Of a DNA stretch of 64,000 nucleotides, positions 44,792-55,853 are shown one piece after another. How positions within the stretch are numbered: the first letter of the stretch is position 1; each line of letters begins with the position of its first letter. Under the pieces are notes generated by a model. The model made no database searches, was not told the origin of the DNA, and worked only from the letters and a program-made list of their open reading frames with translations. Both the position numbers and the translations under genes were made by a program. Source of the stretch: Liopterus haemorrhoidalis (Eukaryota > Arthropoda > Insecta > Coleoptera > Dytiscidae); assembly GCA_963971575.1 (NCBI GenBank), contig OZ020611.1, positions 52,523,466 through 52,587,465 of the forward strand, in the 5' to 3' direction.

Positions 44792-45073
44792 TTGCTGGAA
44801 CATACTGACATTGCACATGGGAAGAGGAAACTAAAATCAGGCATAGGCCAACGTGGTTATAACAAATCTGAACATGAACTATCACTGTATTTGAAAAATT
44901 CAGTTTCACCTCTGAAATCCAATCAAAACTTAAATTGCACAGAAATTTCTTCAGAGCACTTATTTTCGAAAGCAGAAGCTACTGTATGCAGATACAGAAA
45001 TAGGCTTCTGGGCAAAAGGCTTACTAAACTGCTTTTTCTCGGTGCTTACAATGAAAAAGAGTGGATTGTTTAA
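44792..45073 (+). pseudogene. hAT transposase C-terminal dimerisation region
   Basis: Contains SSEHLFSKAEATV, YRNRLLGKRLTKLLFL and a terminal KEWI, the typical hAT C-terminal pattern (S-ER-FS, RN-L, LLFL). 93 codons; the catalytic domain is absent. Confidence 0.75.
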
Positions 45074-45132
45074 TTATATTTTAAACAATCACTCAGTCCT
45101 TAGTTTGTTTTTACGAAAGTCAACAGCATATA

Positions 45133-45561
45133 TAGGCTATTCCAAACGTTTAGGCGGAACTATATTTTGAAATCTAGTAATTTTTATCTATTAATTCAAA
45201 CTTTTGGTCATTTTGTGTAAGCTTTGTAAATCATTCTCACATTGCAAATTCTAGATTAAATTAACTGTCATTATAAAATGTCCTTTTCATTGCATTTTAA
45301 TTTTTTGTCATTCTTAATAAAAATTTCCCGTTTATTTATATGTTTTGTCTTCAAAATATATAAAAAAGTATTAAAATATTTTTTTAATGTCATTCGTTTC
45401 CATGGTTTAACTCACAGAACAGTTTCACTGTTGGAATTTTAATTTTTTACATACTAACCTGAAAAATGAAATAACCCAAGCAAAGTCCGTTCTCGTGACT
45501 CGTGACAACTTAGAAGAACGAAATTCCCATTTAGTTCCACCTAAACGTTTGAAATAACCTT
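45133..45561. mobile_element. TA-flanked MITE, copy 2
   Basis: Same family as 33,821-34,208: ends CTATTCCAAACGTTTAGGCG and the inverted CCTAAACGTTTGAAATAAC, with TA on both sides (45,131-45,132; 45,562-45,563). It is more diverged and about 40 bp longer than copy 1. Confidence 0.85.
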
Positions 45562-45775
45562 TATACTTTAATCTATTTATTACTGTAAAACAATTATATT
45601 GTTATTATAAGAATAAAATGTTTTTTACGTCTTACAGAAAATATATTCATTTTTCCTTTCGATACTTGAAAATATCGATATTATTTTTCGATACGATACC
45701 GGTATCGATACTTTTTATTCGATAATATCGATACCGAAACATCGATACTTTCTCAGTATCGCATATCCCTACTTG

Positions 45776-46955
45776 TGGTGTTGTAGCAATCTCAGCAGTT
45801 TCTTCTCTCTCAGTTCGTGGTTTTCTGGTTGGAGCAGAAGTGATGAATTTCTCCAATGTAGGCTGGATTTCTCTCTTCTTTACGATTTCTTTAAAGTGGT
45901 TTAGACCAGCGTTTCTCAACCGGGGCGCCGTGAAGGCTTCGTGGGGGGCCGTGAAGTCATACAAGATCAAAACCTGAAAATATAATAGCAATGCGCTCAA
46001 TCTTGCAAGATATAAATTTTATTCATATTTATAAATACAGTCTTATATTTATATTCAGAAAAATATACTTTTCATAACATAAATAAAATAAATATTTTAT
46101 TTATTATTCTATCTAATTACTTATTTTAAGCTACAGGCTATTTCAAACGTTTCAGCGGAAATAAATGGAGTATTAATTTTCTAAAGTTGTCACTAGTTAA
46201 CCTTATAATGACTAAAATGGGTTTTTGCTAAACAAACTGATCAAAAGCAATCAAAATTCAAGTTGTACTTTGAAGTAGGTACGACTTAAAAGTGCAATAT
46301 TTTTTTATTATATTTTTTTTTATTACTCTCCGAGCTACAGATAACTCAAGAGCAAGAATGCGAATATCAAAATATAAGGCACTTTTAACACTTGTAAATA
46401 AAAATACTTTACTTTCAAGTCGTTGTAGGGAATATAATCGCCATATATATTATAGTTTTTTTTGTCAACCGTAAAAGATACTGAAAGAATGTTTAAGTAA
46501 AAGTTGTTTCTTATGACATACGTTCCCATATAACAATTCGAAACTGTCCTTAATATCCTGTACTTCCGGAAAATTTCAATACTACCATTTAATGTTTTGT
46601 ATAAATTTTAGTTCAAAATTTTTCCCAACTTGCTCTCACGTTGCCTTTTCGAGAAAAATCGTGTTCCCTCTATCTTGATACACCATATTTAGACACTTCG
46701 AAGTGTTTGGAGTGATGAAGTGTTTTTTAAATATTCTTAAAATAACATAGTTCGCATTATCAATTTAGGCATGAAAGGGACGCCCGTCCCGATCCCAATT
46801 CATTTGTCGCGGTGAAAACCTTGCGAAAAAATAGTCGTTAGCCTAATTATTCATTAGCTGGGTCATTTCAACTATTCATTTTTTAGCCGAGGCATTACTT
46901 TGCTTCATTTGAAACTGTTAACTTTATTATAGGTGAAATTGCGTCAATAACATGA
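45776..46955. other. fragments of DNA transposons in AT-rich sequence
   Basis: The minus strand at 45,790-45,905 reads HFKEIVKKREIQPTLEKFI, resembling a pogo/Tigger-type transposase tail. At 45,909 the word CAGCGTTTCTCAACCGGGGC is a typical hAT terminus. At 46,139-46,172 a single MITE end (CTATTTCAAACGTTTCAGCG) occurs. The rest shows nothing recognisable. Confidence 0.45.
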
Positions 46956-46959
46956 TTGA

Positions 46960-47485
46960 CAATATTTTTTATTCAAAAGTTATTGAATTACTTCATCCTT
47001 CACTGTCTGCCATTTTACGTCTTAGCTCCTTTTTGTTATGTTATTTAAATGCAGTTTTAATTGTGAATCGTTTTTGGATAAAACCAAGGGCAATTTTAAA
47101 AAATGTTCACGACTTATTCCTAAATATGCATCATCTAAGTCAAAGTAGTAGCGGCTGTTACAAAATTGACTGGTAGGGCCAATCTCGGGCGCAAGGAAAA
47201 CAAAAAACAACTTGCTTTTCGTCTCATCCGCAAATCCAATTGTTCTTTAAATAACTGTTTCTATTAAATTATCTTGTCCGTGTTTTAGAAGCGAAGCAGA
47301 AACATTCTGAGTTTTTGAAATGTCCAAATCCGGTAGCGGTCTTCTTAATTGTTTTATTTCAAGTTTTTCCTCGAAGGAATACGAAGAAAATGTTTTTTTC
47401 AACAGGTTACTGATACTATTCATTTCTAATAGTAACAAAAAACAACACACACGATACGACAGGTTTGCGCATCTTTTTAGAATTA
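46960..47485 (-). pseudogene. hAT-type (TTF/ZMYM-like) transposase N-terminal fragment
   Basis: The minus strand reads RRPLPDLDIS and, across a frame change and stop, NWICG and VVFCFPC, the TTF-type zinc-finger landmarks of ZMYM1-like hAT proteins, then YYFDLDDAY. Several stops and frameshifts occur. Its right edge is the palindrome at 47,461-47,517. Confidence 0.55.
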
Positions 47486-47517
47486 AATATGTCAATTCTA
47501 AAAAGATGCGCAAACCT
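47461..47517. repeat. 24-bp perfect inverted repeat with 9-bp loop
   Basis: Arms 47,461-47,484 and 47,494-47,517 (AGGTTTGCGCATCTTTTTAG...). The left arm joins the inverse-strand hAT fragment, the right arm the plus-strand LINE. Confidence 0.95.
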
Positions 47518-48671
47518 TGGATAACTGACAATATAAAATTATTAATTAAACTATGTAATAATGCTTTTCGGAGATACAGAAAAACACACTCACCGTCACA
47601 TTGGGACTACTATAAAGTACTAAGAAATTTTACGACTGATGCAATTAAGAAAGAGAAAAAAGCTTACATTCGGTACAAATTAAAAAATGAACCCCCTAAA
47701 AATCACTGGCGCGTACTACGACAATGTGGTATCTACGACAGGCCGAAAAATGATATTCCCACTGAACTTTTCGATGCATCCTCCAAAAATACATATTTCA
47801 CTAATGCAGTTCCTAATTCTAACCACAACCCAAATACTGTTGAGTTCTACAAAACACATAAATTTAATAGCAACATTTCCTTCAATTTTTCTACCGTTAA
47901 TGAAGACCAAGTGGAATTAGTAATTGGTTCCTTTAATTCCATGAGTACTGGGATAGATGGCATTAATCTTAAACTCATTCAACTTGCAATACCAATGATT
48001 TTGCCTCAACTTACTTATATTATAAATTATTGTTTGAATAATGGAGTTTTTCCAGAACTATGGAAGCATGCAATTGTTACCCCTTTAGCCAAAATAAAAA
48101 GATCTTAGAAAAAATTGTTTACAAGCAAATCTGTCACTATTTATTTCCTAACAATATAATACCTGAATCACAATCAGGGTTTCGTTCTGGACACAGTACC
48201 ACTACAGCTCTACTTGATGTTACAGATCAAATTGTAACAGCTACCGATCAAAATTATCTTACCTGCTTAACCCTATTAGACTGCTCCAAAGCATTTGACA
48301 GTATTAATTATTGTATTCTTATAAATAAACTATCCTATATAGGTTTTGATGCAGTTAGTATCTCATTTTTCCAACAATATCTGACCAACCGTAAGCAAAG
48401 TGTGTATTTTAACAACATGCTCTCTTCACCTCTATCTATCTCTAAGAGGGTACCTCAAGGTTCTTGTTTAGGACCTATATTGTACTCTGTGTACATTTTT
48501 GATATGGAGAAAGTCAAACCACTGTCTCAGTCTAAATGCATTAAATCAGCTATAATGCTCTTTGGCAATAAATCAAAACGCGATCTAGTAGCGCAAAATT
48601 TTAATATTGTACTAAATGAGTCCACACTCCCAGTAGTCGAGGAACATAAAAATCTAAATTTTAAAATGATA
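47494..48671 (+). pseudogene. Jockey-like LINE ORF2 fragment
   Basis: Begins in the pre-RT linker (RKPWITDNIKLL) and continues through RT motifs STGIDGINLKLIQ, SQSGFRSGHST, LLDCSKAFDSI and RVPQGSCLGPILYSVY. A small internal deletion near 48,095 changes frame and removes the NYRPIS block. The YADD region is missing: the sequence jumps to a later segment (VVEEHKNLNF) and is then cut at 48,671 by BEL sequence. Confidence 0.82.
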
Positions 48672-49256
48672 TTAACCCCCTTGGAGGCAGTCAGCCCCGG
48701 TGATGATGTCGTCCACGAAGGTATCATCCTTCAACGCTTTGGAGGCTACAGGAAAGGCTTCACCCTCGTCCTTGACCAACTGGTATAAGGTCCTGATAGC
48801 TAAATATGGCGCGCTGGTAGTCCCATAAGTAACGGTATTAAGCTGGTATACTTGGGGAGTTGTAGACAGGTTTGAGTCCCAAAGAATCCGCTGGTACTGA
48901 CGCATTACGACTTGCGCTAAGTCTAATTGTAACGGAGGGCCTGCCAAAAGGGTGTCGTTCAGAGACACGCCATTAGATGAGGGTTTGGACGCATTGAATA
49001 CCACTCTTAGCTTCATATCCGGTCCAATGTACTTTATCACGGGGTGGTGTGGAATAAAGTAACCATCTTCCCTCATGATGGGTTTGTATTTTACAGGCGA
49101 CATATGCCCGGATTCTAGATAATCCTGCATAATCCTGGGAATCAGAATATGTTGTGAATCAGCTAAGTAGACCCCATTTAGTTCCTTGGAAATAAATGGA
49201 CGAAACTTCTGACCTGGTAAGTAAGCTGCAATGTTCTTGACTACAAGTGCAGCCAC
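48672..49256 (-). pseudogene. BEL patch: protease end joined to RT, with internal deletion
   Basis: 194 codons built from three pieces in altered order: the protease-distal block (VVKNIAAYLPGQKF...), then the RT start (DYLESGHMSPVKY), then RT palm (YQRILWDS, TFVDDIITG). About 78 bp including TADIRQMFRQ, which carries the first palm Asp, is missing between two CGTCAG words; that deletion site has 6-bp microhomology. The catalytic TFVDD block near the C-terminus is present. Confidence 0.85.
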
Positions 49257-49267
49257 TTCGTAACGTC

Positions 49268-50011
49268 CTAGACGTTTTCAGAGTGGCTGTGCTGAATAAG
49301 CACTTGGCGAAACATCTGACGGATGTCGGCCGTCAGGATGATAGTGTGCAGGCGCTGACGCATTACGACTTGCGCTAAGTCTAATTGTAACGGAGGGCCT
49401 GCCAAAAGGGTGTCGTTCAGAGACACGCCATTAGATGAGGGTTTGGACGCATTGAATACCACTCTTAGCTTCATATCCGGTCCAATGTACTTTATCACGG
49501 GGTGGTGTGGAATAAAGTAACCATCTTCCCTCATGATGGGTTTGTATTTTACAGGCGACATATGCCCGGATTCTAGATAATCCTGCATAAATGTCATGTA
49601 CTCTTCACAAAGAGTAGGATTGTTGTTGAGTCTGGTGCGCAGCGACTGATAGCAGGCATTAGCGGATCCATAAGATCGGCCTAACTCAACGGTCTCGTTC
49701 TTGAACAGGAGCGGTACTACATAGCGGCCATCAGCCGTGCGTGAATGCTGTTCATCAAACAACCTCTCCGCTTGGAGTCCCTCCAGTGTCAGAACGGGTT
49801 TATACGGAATTTCATCTAGCTCCCAGAGCCGTCGTAGCGTTTGAGGCAGTTCGTCGTCCACCGAAATGTGGAGAGAGTTAATATTCCGGTTGTGGCCCTT
49901 CATAGGGCCCGAAATGACATAACCTAGTGCAGTGTCAACTGCATAGGGTCCCTCTGGTAGTTTAATCGACTTGTGTTTTACCAGAGAGAAGTAGATGTCA
50001 GCGCCCAACAA
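49268..50011 (-). pseudogene. BEL protease-RT linker and RT start
   Basis: 247 codons: LGADIYFSLV, GYVISGPMKG, LRRLWELDEI, the DGRYVVPLLF block, DYLESGHMSPV, RVVFNAS and TADIRQMFRQVLIQHSH, where true homology ends. The last codons come from the duplicated protease piece. It overlaps the gag-protease frame by about 34 bp, reached through a frame change. Confidence 0.87.
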
Positions 50012-51786
50012 TATTTCAATTGGACCTGGCTCGTTGTAGAATTGGGAATCAGAATATGTTGTGAATCAGCTAAGTAGACCCCATTTAGTTCCTTGGAAAT
50101 AAATGGACGAAACTTCTGACCTGGTAAGTAAGCTGCAATGTTCTTGACTACAAGTGCAGCCACTTCGTAACGTCCTAGACGTTTTCGCGAGCGGAATGGG
50201 CAAGTAACGACTCCCGATACCGCGTTAACTTGAACGTTGGACACGCCACTGATGGACAGGGTTGTTGGCTGCAGATCCAAACCTAATTTGACACTGCAAC
50301 TTTCAGACATCAAACTAGCTTGGCTACCACTGTCCAGAAGGGCTCTGATTTGTCTCCATTTCCCACAAGAATCTTGTACGTGAATAAGCGCAGTACTCAA
50401 CAGAACCCGTGAGACGTTAGAGCTTCCATTGGTTCTGACATTATGCGTTATCAAGACTTGCGAATTGGAGGAAACATTATGATTCCGACTGAATCCAGGT
50501 TGCGATGGCTGATGACTGGATTTTTTTCCAGTATCGTCGGGTTCCTCTAGATGGATCAGCGTATGATGGCGCTGATGACAGAGTCTACAACTCCCTTTAG
50601 ACAGGCAATTCGCGGAGGAATGACTGGAGCCCAAACAATTGTAACAACGGTTGTTACTTTTAATAAGTTGGTGCCGCTGTAAAGGGTTTAGTTTCCGAAA
50701 CTGAGGACATGAATACAAAGGATGCTGTTCCTTGCATTTTATACACGAAGGTGTATTTGTTTGAGTTGTGAAAGCAGCCGCGTACTTTCTTAATGATTTT
50801 GGACTAGAGGATTTCCGACTGACTTGTGTTGATTTAATGGATGAGTTCCTTACTGGACGGAGGGTCTGCCATTGCTGAGAAATAACGAACTCTTCCAGGA
50901 ACGTAAGCAATGTCTCGTCGTCGGGTAACTCGTCGTTGTTAAGCCGTTTCTCGAATCGGTTGCGTACATTGGTGTCTAGTTTGAAAGAGAGTATGACGGC
51001 GAGAATCTTACTCCATTGATCTACTGGTTCATCAATAGCTCTTAGAGAAGCTAGATGTCCCCTTACCTTAGAAACGAAGGTATTTACACTGTCGTAAGAA
51101 GTGCTGTCGAGTTTAGGAGTGTTGATTATACCTTCTACATGGAGCATCGCAATGAGACGTCTGCGTTTATACTTTTGAGTGAGGGTGGTTAACGCTGCCG
51201 CGTAGTTCGCGTCAGTCAACTTAAAGTCCTTGATGGCAGCAAGGGCTGGGCCAAGTAGGAAAGATTTAAGGTACTGTAACTTTTGCACGGGTGTTAGCGT
51301 TTCCATGGAGTCAACTGAACTCATGAAAAGGTCATAAAATGACTGCCAGTTGGCAAGATTGCCATCAAAGGGCTGAATGTTGAATTCAGGGAGTTTAGTC
51401 TGATTCATAATCGTTTGATTCAAGACTTGGAATGCAGTATCATGGGTGTCAGAGACGTTCATAGGATGTGTCTCCTCTTTTACAAATGGTGGCTGTTCAC
51501 TAGTAACTACAAGGCGATCAAATTGAGTCATAACTTCATCGTACTCGCTGAGCAAGGCTTTTTGCATTCTCTCGTTCTCGGGTAAGGCTAGCAATTTCAT
51601 TTGACATTCTTCAAACGCTTCTATTTTCGATGTTAAATGTTTAAATTGAGCTTGTACTAGAGGAATGTCATCTGGGGCGCTTGCAGCTTGTGATATCGAT
51701 TTATTTAATCGTGTAATGAACCTCGTACACAGCAATTTCTTGGAGTTTAATTGGTTAATGTTTGCCATGGTGAGCTGTGTTGACAA
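49978..51786 (-). pseudogene. BEL gag-protease
   Basis: 602 codons; the better start is probably MANINQ (ATG at 51,768, in a CACCATGG context). The gag core (FDGNLANWQSFYDLF, DUF1759 type) is near residue 160, followed by an Arg/Ser-rich linker, CCHC knuckles (CIKCKEQHPLYSC, CYNCLGSSHSSANC, CRLCHQRHH) near residues 345-420, and the aspartic protease ALLDSGSQASLM near 490. It appears intact up to a frame change near 50,030, after which pol continues in another frame. Confidence 0.88.
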
Positions 51787-52500
51787 TCTGGATAGGTACG
51801 ATAGAGTTGCAGGCTCAATCGTAAAGGCGAATTAGTAATTTGTACGTTAATAATTGCGTGCCTTGTAGAATACGCCGCCGGCCGTGGCGGACAGTGAATT
51901 GCTTGGAGGAGGTTACAACGTAACTAGACTAACGGTAATCGAAATTCAGTATACAAAAAATCCAAAACGAGGATTAGAGGACGTCCTGAGGGCACGTAGT
52001 AAATTGAATAATAATACGTCACTCAGGCGATGACGGAGAATTCAAAAATCAAAATTTTAAAAATCGGTCAAAAATCGGCCAAAAATCGGACTTCGAAGAA
52101 TATCGAAAAATCCACAAATTTGACTATCAAAATGTCAGAGAAGACAGAGAACGTACTATATAGTCGAAACGTTCAAAATCAAAATTTCAAAAATCGGCCA
52201 AAAATCGGCCAAGTCGGACAATTGTGATTCGGAATATAAAATCGTGAAATATAAATATATATTGCGTTAAGCGAATCTGAAAATTAAGCTTAAATGCGAT
52301 TCTGAAAAACCGCGTTAAGCGAATTCGAAAAATCCGCGTTATGTGAATCCGACAAAAACTCGTTAATTTGATCTTAAAATTTTCGTAATTGGATCCGGCT
52401 TCTTGGTGGAACATAAAATGTGTCCATACGCTAAATTTCGGAGTCCAAAAGACGTAGGAGTTGGAAATTCGAAAATGTCGGATAATCGAAAATCCGTGAA
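51787..52500. other. upstream sequence of the BEL fragment with short repeats
   Basis: No LTR or PBS could be recognised. 52,040-52,220 has repeated AAAAATCGGCCAAAAATCGG words; 52,260-52,350 has repeats of GCGTTAAGCGAATYYGAAAA. No gene is seen. Confidence 0.45.
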
Positions 52501-52507
52501 AATTGGT

Positions 52508-52550
52508 TTGCGCAAACCGCGCTTGCGCAATCCGCGCTTGCGCAATCCGG
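52508..52550 (+). repeat. 15-bp tandem repeat, three copies
   Basis: CGCTTGCGCAATCCG-type units in tandem, immediately left of the candidate exon. Confidence 0.8.
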
Positions 52551-52564
52551 CTCGAAGGACCAGA

Positions 52565-52792
52565 ATGTGGCGCCCGCACCGTTCCGGTTCGTAAGAGAAA
52601 GGTGCCGGACGTCCACATGGGCAACGAAAAAGAATCGTGTGACCCCCCCCCGCACGTGACGGGAATTAAAGAACTGTACAGGATGCGTAAGGTGGCTGTA
52701 GACGCACCGAAAGACCTCAGACTAATGAGAGAGCTGGCTAAAAACAGGCGAGTTACTCCAGTGCAGTTCGCGAATACAAAAAAGGGAGTCAG
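52565..52792 (+). CDS. candidate internal coding exon, unidentified
   Basis: An open frame ends at a strong donor GTCAG|GTAGGT (52,792/52,793). The protein is basic and regular (VRKRKVPDVHMGNEKE..., IKELYRMRKVAVDAP, LRLMRELAKNRRVTP) and unlike transposon proteins. It includes a run of nine C. No family is recognised. Its relation to the bZIP frame 850 bp downstream is unknown: simple splicing to the AG at 53,643 would be out of phase. Confidence 0.35.
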
Positions 52793-53637
52793 GTAGGTAT
52801 AGACGTACTTCACTTCAAGGGGTTACTCTCGAAGACTTACACAAGTTGGAATGATGTTAGCCCTGGGAACATATAGGTAGAAACGGCGAGGCCCACAGTG
52901 TGAATAAGGAGGAATAAACGATCACCAACCTCTCCTCTTGAGTCCCTAAACAAACGAGGAACCTACGGGCTGCACTTGAGTAACCGGAGAAAATATTGAA
53001 TTAATGTTACTAACAAAATTTAAATTAGGAAAAAGTATTAGATTTATTTTAGCCAGTCTCATTTGAATATTATCATAACAGGCGTGATAGATAAAATAAT
53101 TTACAGAAATTTATGGATCACCCGGTAGACGTGTGATAAAAATTCTACAATTTTAAAGGTGCGAATTGTAGTCGAAGCACACATAAATTTCTGGGCGTAG
53201 ATAGTTTCTCCCCGACACAACCAAATTACATTGGGGTGAGAAACTTAAGACACAAAAATTATTCTCAATTGTAAACGGTTATAAATATACAGTATTTACA
53301 AAAATATGTACTAAACAGGTACATGTAAGCGAACCAACAGTTTGTATATGACAAAGAAAATATTAATAATTAAATTTGAACAATTAAACCCTAAAATACA
53401 AGAAATATGCAAATATATACAAACTGTTGACTAGCTATGGCCAAACTGGCATGCGTAACAAATAAGTTAACCCCCAATTGCAAATCCAACAATAGAAATA
53501 CAATATATGGGCAGGTTAACTAAATGTAAAACAATTAGTAATAATTTCGCCCAGAGTCGAACTCTGATGAAAAATCTTCAGTTAATTCTGATATTATTAA
53601 TCATAACGATTTTTCTCCGTACCCCTTGACACCTACC
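52793..53637. other. non-coding interval
   Basis: AT-rich sequence between the candidate exon and the bZIP frame; it could be intron or upstream region. No repeat or gene recognised. Confidence 0.4.
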
Positions 53638-54057
53638 ATGGCAGCTAGAACAGAAACTGCTAGACCTTTCAAGGCGTATCCGAAATATCCGTTCTTCTTG
53701 GGGCTTGGAGCGAGTACTGCCGATGCTCCTTTAGAGCAGGAGTCAATGGAAGCTTATGCTGAGTTCAGGAAAAAGATGTTGGTACAAGTTCGCGATAATA
53801 ACCCCCCACCAGGTGTAACAAACACGATGAGAAGATCTTCCAGCCAAAGTCAACATGATGGCAAGGATCAGTCTTACTGGAAAAAGAGGAAGAAGAATAA
53901 TGAATCAGCTAAGAGGTCGCGTGATGCGAGAAGAGCAAAAGAAGATGAGATTGCAATTCGTGCCGCCTTTTTAGAACAGGAGAACCTTAAATTACAATAC
54001 GAAATCGCTGCTTTAAGAAATGAGGTCGCGAAACAGAGATGTATGATTTATAATTAG
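53638..54057 (+). CDS. Giant/PAR-like bZIP transcription factor, short open frame
   Basis: ATG 53638 in an ACCATGG context, 139 codons to [11 protein letters not shown] near the N-terminus resembles the conserved motif of Giant-type factors. The basic region [20 protein letters not shown] (about residues 88-107) carries the Asn...Ser-Arg DNA contacts, followed by [16 protein letters not shown] and a short leucine zipper. It would act as a dimeric nuclear DNA-binding protein. There is no frame damage. It is shorter than full Giant proteins, so it may be the last exon of a larger gene (the AG at 53,643 could be an acceptor) or a retrocopy. It is squeezed between transposon fragments. Confidence 0.72.
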   Translation: MAARTETARPFKAYPKYPFFLGLGASTADAPLEQESMEAYAEFRKKMLVQVRDNNPPPGVTNTMRRSSSQSQHDGKDQSYWKKRKKNNESAKRSRDARRAKEDEIAIRAAFLEQENLKLQYEIAALRNEVAKQRCMIYN

Positions 54058-54244
54058 AGGGTGTGATGGTACTAGGACTATTTTTTTATTTATTGTGATC
54101 TCATCTTTTGTCATTAATTAGTTTAAATTTTATGTAAGACTGACAACTGTATAAAGGTTTATTTCGCAGGAATATGTATGTTAGGGTCAAAACTAGTTCT
54201 TGGAACTCCTTTGTAATATGTTGCGTTAGTAACCATAACATAAC
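54058..54244. other. 3' flank of the bZIP frame
   Basis: AT-rich; no clear AATAAA. Nothing else is seen. Confidence 0.4.
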
Positions 54245-54800
54245 AAAAGACCACTACTACATTAAAAGCAGATGATTTCAACACATTTTTTTCATCTGTA
54301 GCTAGAGACAATATTGCTGATATCTCAAATGTAAATACAATTACAAGTATCAAAAAATCTAAAAACCACAAATTTCTATTTTTATCTCCAGTCGATGAAA
54401 TAGAAATTCTCGATATAAAAAATAAAAATAGTACAGATGTTTTTGATTTGAACACTAAAATAATAAAATCGTCAGCAGATCACATCGATAAACCGCTAGC
54501 AGACATGATAAACTGCTCTTTCATCTCTGGTAGCTATCCCTTATCACTTAAGACGTCAAAAATCATCCCCATTTTTAAAAAAGGAGACATAAATAACCCG
54601 ACAAACTACAGACCCATAGCAATAACACCCATTTTATCTAAAATTTTTGAAATCGCTCTTTAACATAGACTAATTGCATTTCTAAATAAATGGAACATAT
54701 TTTCAGACAGCCAGTATGGGTTTAGGTCTAAATTATCCACAGTTAAGGCAGCCACTAAATTAATATCTGAGATAATCAACTCGCTAGAAAACAAACAGCA
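54245..54800 (+). pseudogene. Jockey-like LINE RT fragment
   Basis: The frame reads ADDFNTFFSSVA, then IDKPLADMINCSF, IIPIFKKGDINNPTNYRPIA and SDSQYGFRS, the pre-palm RT landmarks, with one stop at 54,661. It is abruptly joined at about 54,800 (LENK|QHSRTADG) to BEL sequence, with about 4 bases of shared ACAG. Confidence 0.8.
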
Positions 54801-55490
54801 TTCACGCACGGCTGATGGCCGCTATGTAGTACCGCTCCTGTTCAAGAACGAGACCGTTGAGCTAGGCCGATCTTATGGATCCGCTAATGCCTGCTATCAG
54901 TCGCTGCGCACCAGACTCAACAACAATCCTACTCTTTGTGAAGAGTACATGACATTTATGCAGGATTATCTAGAATCCGGGCATATGTCGCCTGTAAAAT
55001 ACAAACCCATCATGAGGGAAGATGGTTACTTTATTCCACACCACCCCGTGATAAAGTACATTGGACCGGATATGAAGCTAAGAGTGGTATTCAATGCGTC
55101 CAAACCCTCATCTAATGGCGTGTCTCTGAACGACACCCTTTTGGCAGGCCCTCCGTTACAATTAGACTTAGCGCAAGTCGTAATGCGTCAGCGCCTGCAC
55201 ACTATCATCCTGACGGCCGACATCCGTCAGATGTTTCGCCAAGTGCTTATTCAGCACAGCCACCGTCAGTACCAGCGGATTCTTTGGGACTCAAACCTGT
55301 CTACAACTCCCCAAGTATACCAGCTTAATACCGTTACTTATGGGACTACCAGCGCGCCATATTTAGCTATCAGGACCTTACACCAGTTGGTCAAGGACGA
55401 GGGTGAAGCCTTTCCTCTAGCCTCCAAAGCGTTGAAGGATGATACCTTCGTGGACGACATCATCACCGGGGCTGACTGCCTCCAAGGGGG
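54801..55490 (+). pseudogene. BEL RT fragment, inverse paralogue of 48.7-49.8 kb
   Basis: Contiguous copy of the BEL region from HSRTADGRYVV to DDIITGADCLQGG, nearly identical to 49,760-49,285 and 48,897-48,672 on the minus strand but in the normal, unrearranged order and including the QHSHRQYQR stretch. It ends at CTCCAAGGGGG, followed by MITE sequence TTAATATCATTTT. Confidence 0.88.
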
Positions 55491-55614
55491 TTAATATCAT
55501 TTTAAAATGTCATTTTCTTTATATTTTGATTTTTTGTGTCATTCTTAATACAAATTTCCCATTTATTTATTTTTTTGTCATTAAAATATAAAAAAAATAT
55601 TTAATTTTGACATA
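55491..55614. mobile_element. MITE copy 3, left part
   Basis: Matches 33,951-34,070 of MITE copy 1. The outer left end is missing (joined to BEL RT). It is cut at the ACATA target by the intact BEL element and resumes at 61,516-61,670, ending CAGACTG with TA at 61,671-61,672. Confidence 0.88.
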
Positions 55615-55853
55615 TATCAGAGCACCACAATCTACCCGACTGTGAGCTTGACTATTAATATTGCGCTAAATAAACTCGTTTTTAAATTTTTCTAGAAACC
55701 TCTTTATTTTCACTGAAAATAATAGTTCATATATTCTCGTGGCAACATAAACAACAACAACAAAAATCAAACATTATCTCACTTATTTTTACATGGCCAT
55801 CTCCTGAATAAAATAAAACTTTATTGTTTATTTAAGATGGGCGCGTTCCAACA
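55615..55853 (-). repeat. 3' LTR of the intact BEL element
   Basis: On the plus strand from TATCAGAGCACC to CGCGTTCCAACA. It contains AATAAA-type words on the minus strand. No difference from 61,277-61,515 was found by eye. The exact inner-edge base is ambiguous by one to two bases. Confidence 0.93.

Larger units (their letters stand above)
44641..45775 (+). mobile_element. hAT-like element, deleted, with MITE inside
   Basis: Both ends are rich in TATCGATA words (44,641-44,760; 45,650-45,775). The right end, read inward, begins TAGGGATATGCGATACTGAG and pairs partly with the left ACTGATACGATACC. The only coding remnant is a hAT C-terminus at 44,792-45,073. Confidence 0.6.
48672..51786 (-). 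mobile_element. rearranged BEL/Pao retrotransposon fragment
   Basis: Minus-strand gag-protease-RT sequence lacking RNase H, integrase and identifiable LTRs. Two internal pieces are repeated: the protease-end piece at 49,139-49,281 recurs at 50,041-50,187, and the RT piece at 48,898-49,132 recurs at 49,353-49,589, both in direct orientation with few or no differences. The left end stops at CTCCAAGGGGG, exactly as in the inverse copy at 54,801-55,488. Confidence 0.85.

Noticed and set aside
47320..47480. N-terminal extension of the Jockey-like LINE frame
   Set aside because: These codons are antisense to the inverted hAT piece; LINE homology starts after the palindrome.
52187..52813. Minus-strand 208-codon ORF
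   Set aside because: Composed of short internal repeats (RKRGLRKRGLRK-type and RIRLTRFFRI-type); no domain, and it overlaps the better-supported plus-strand exon.
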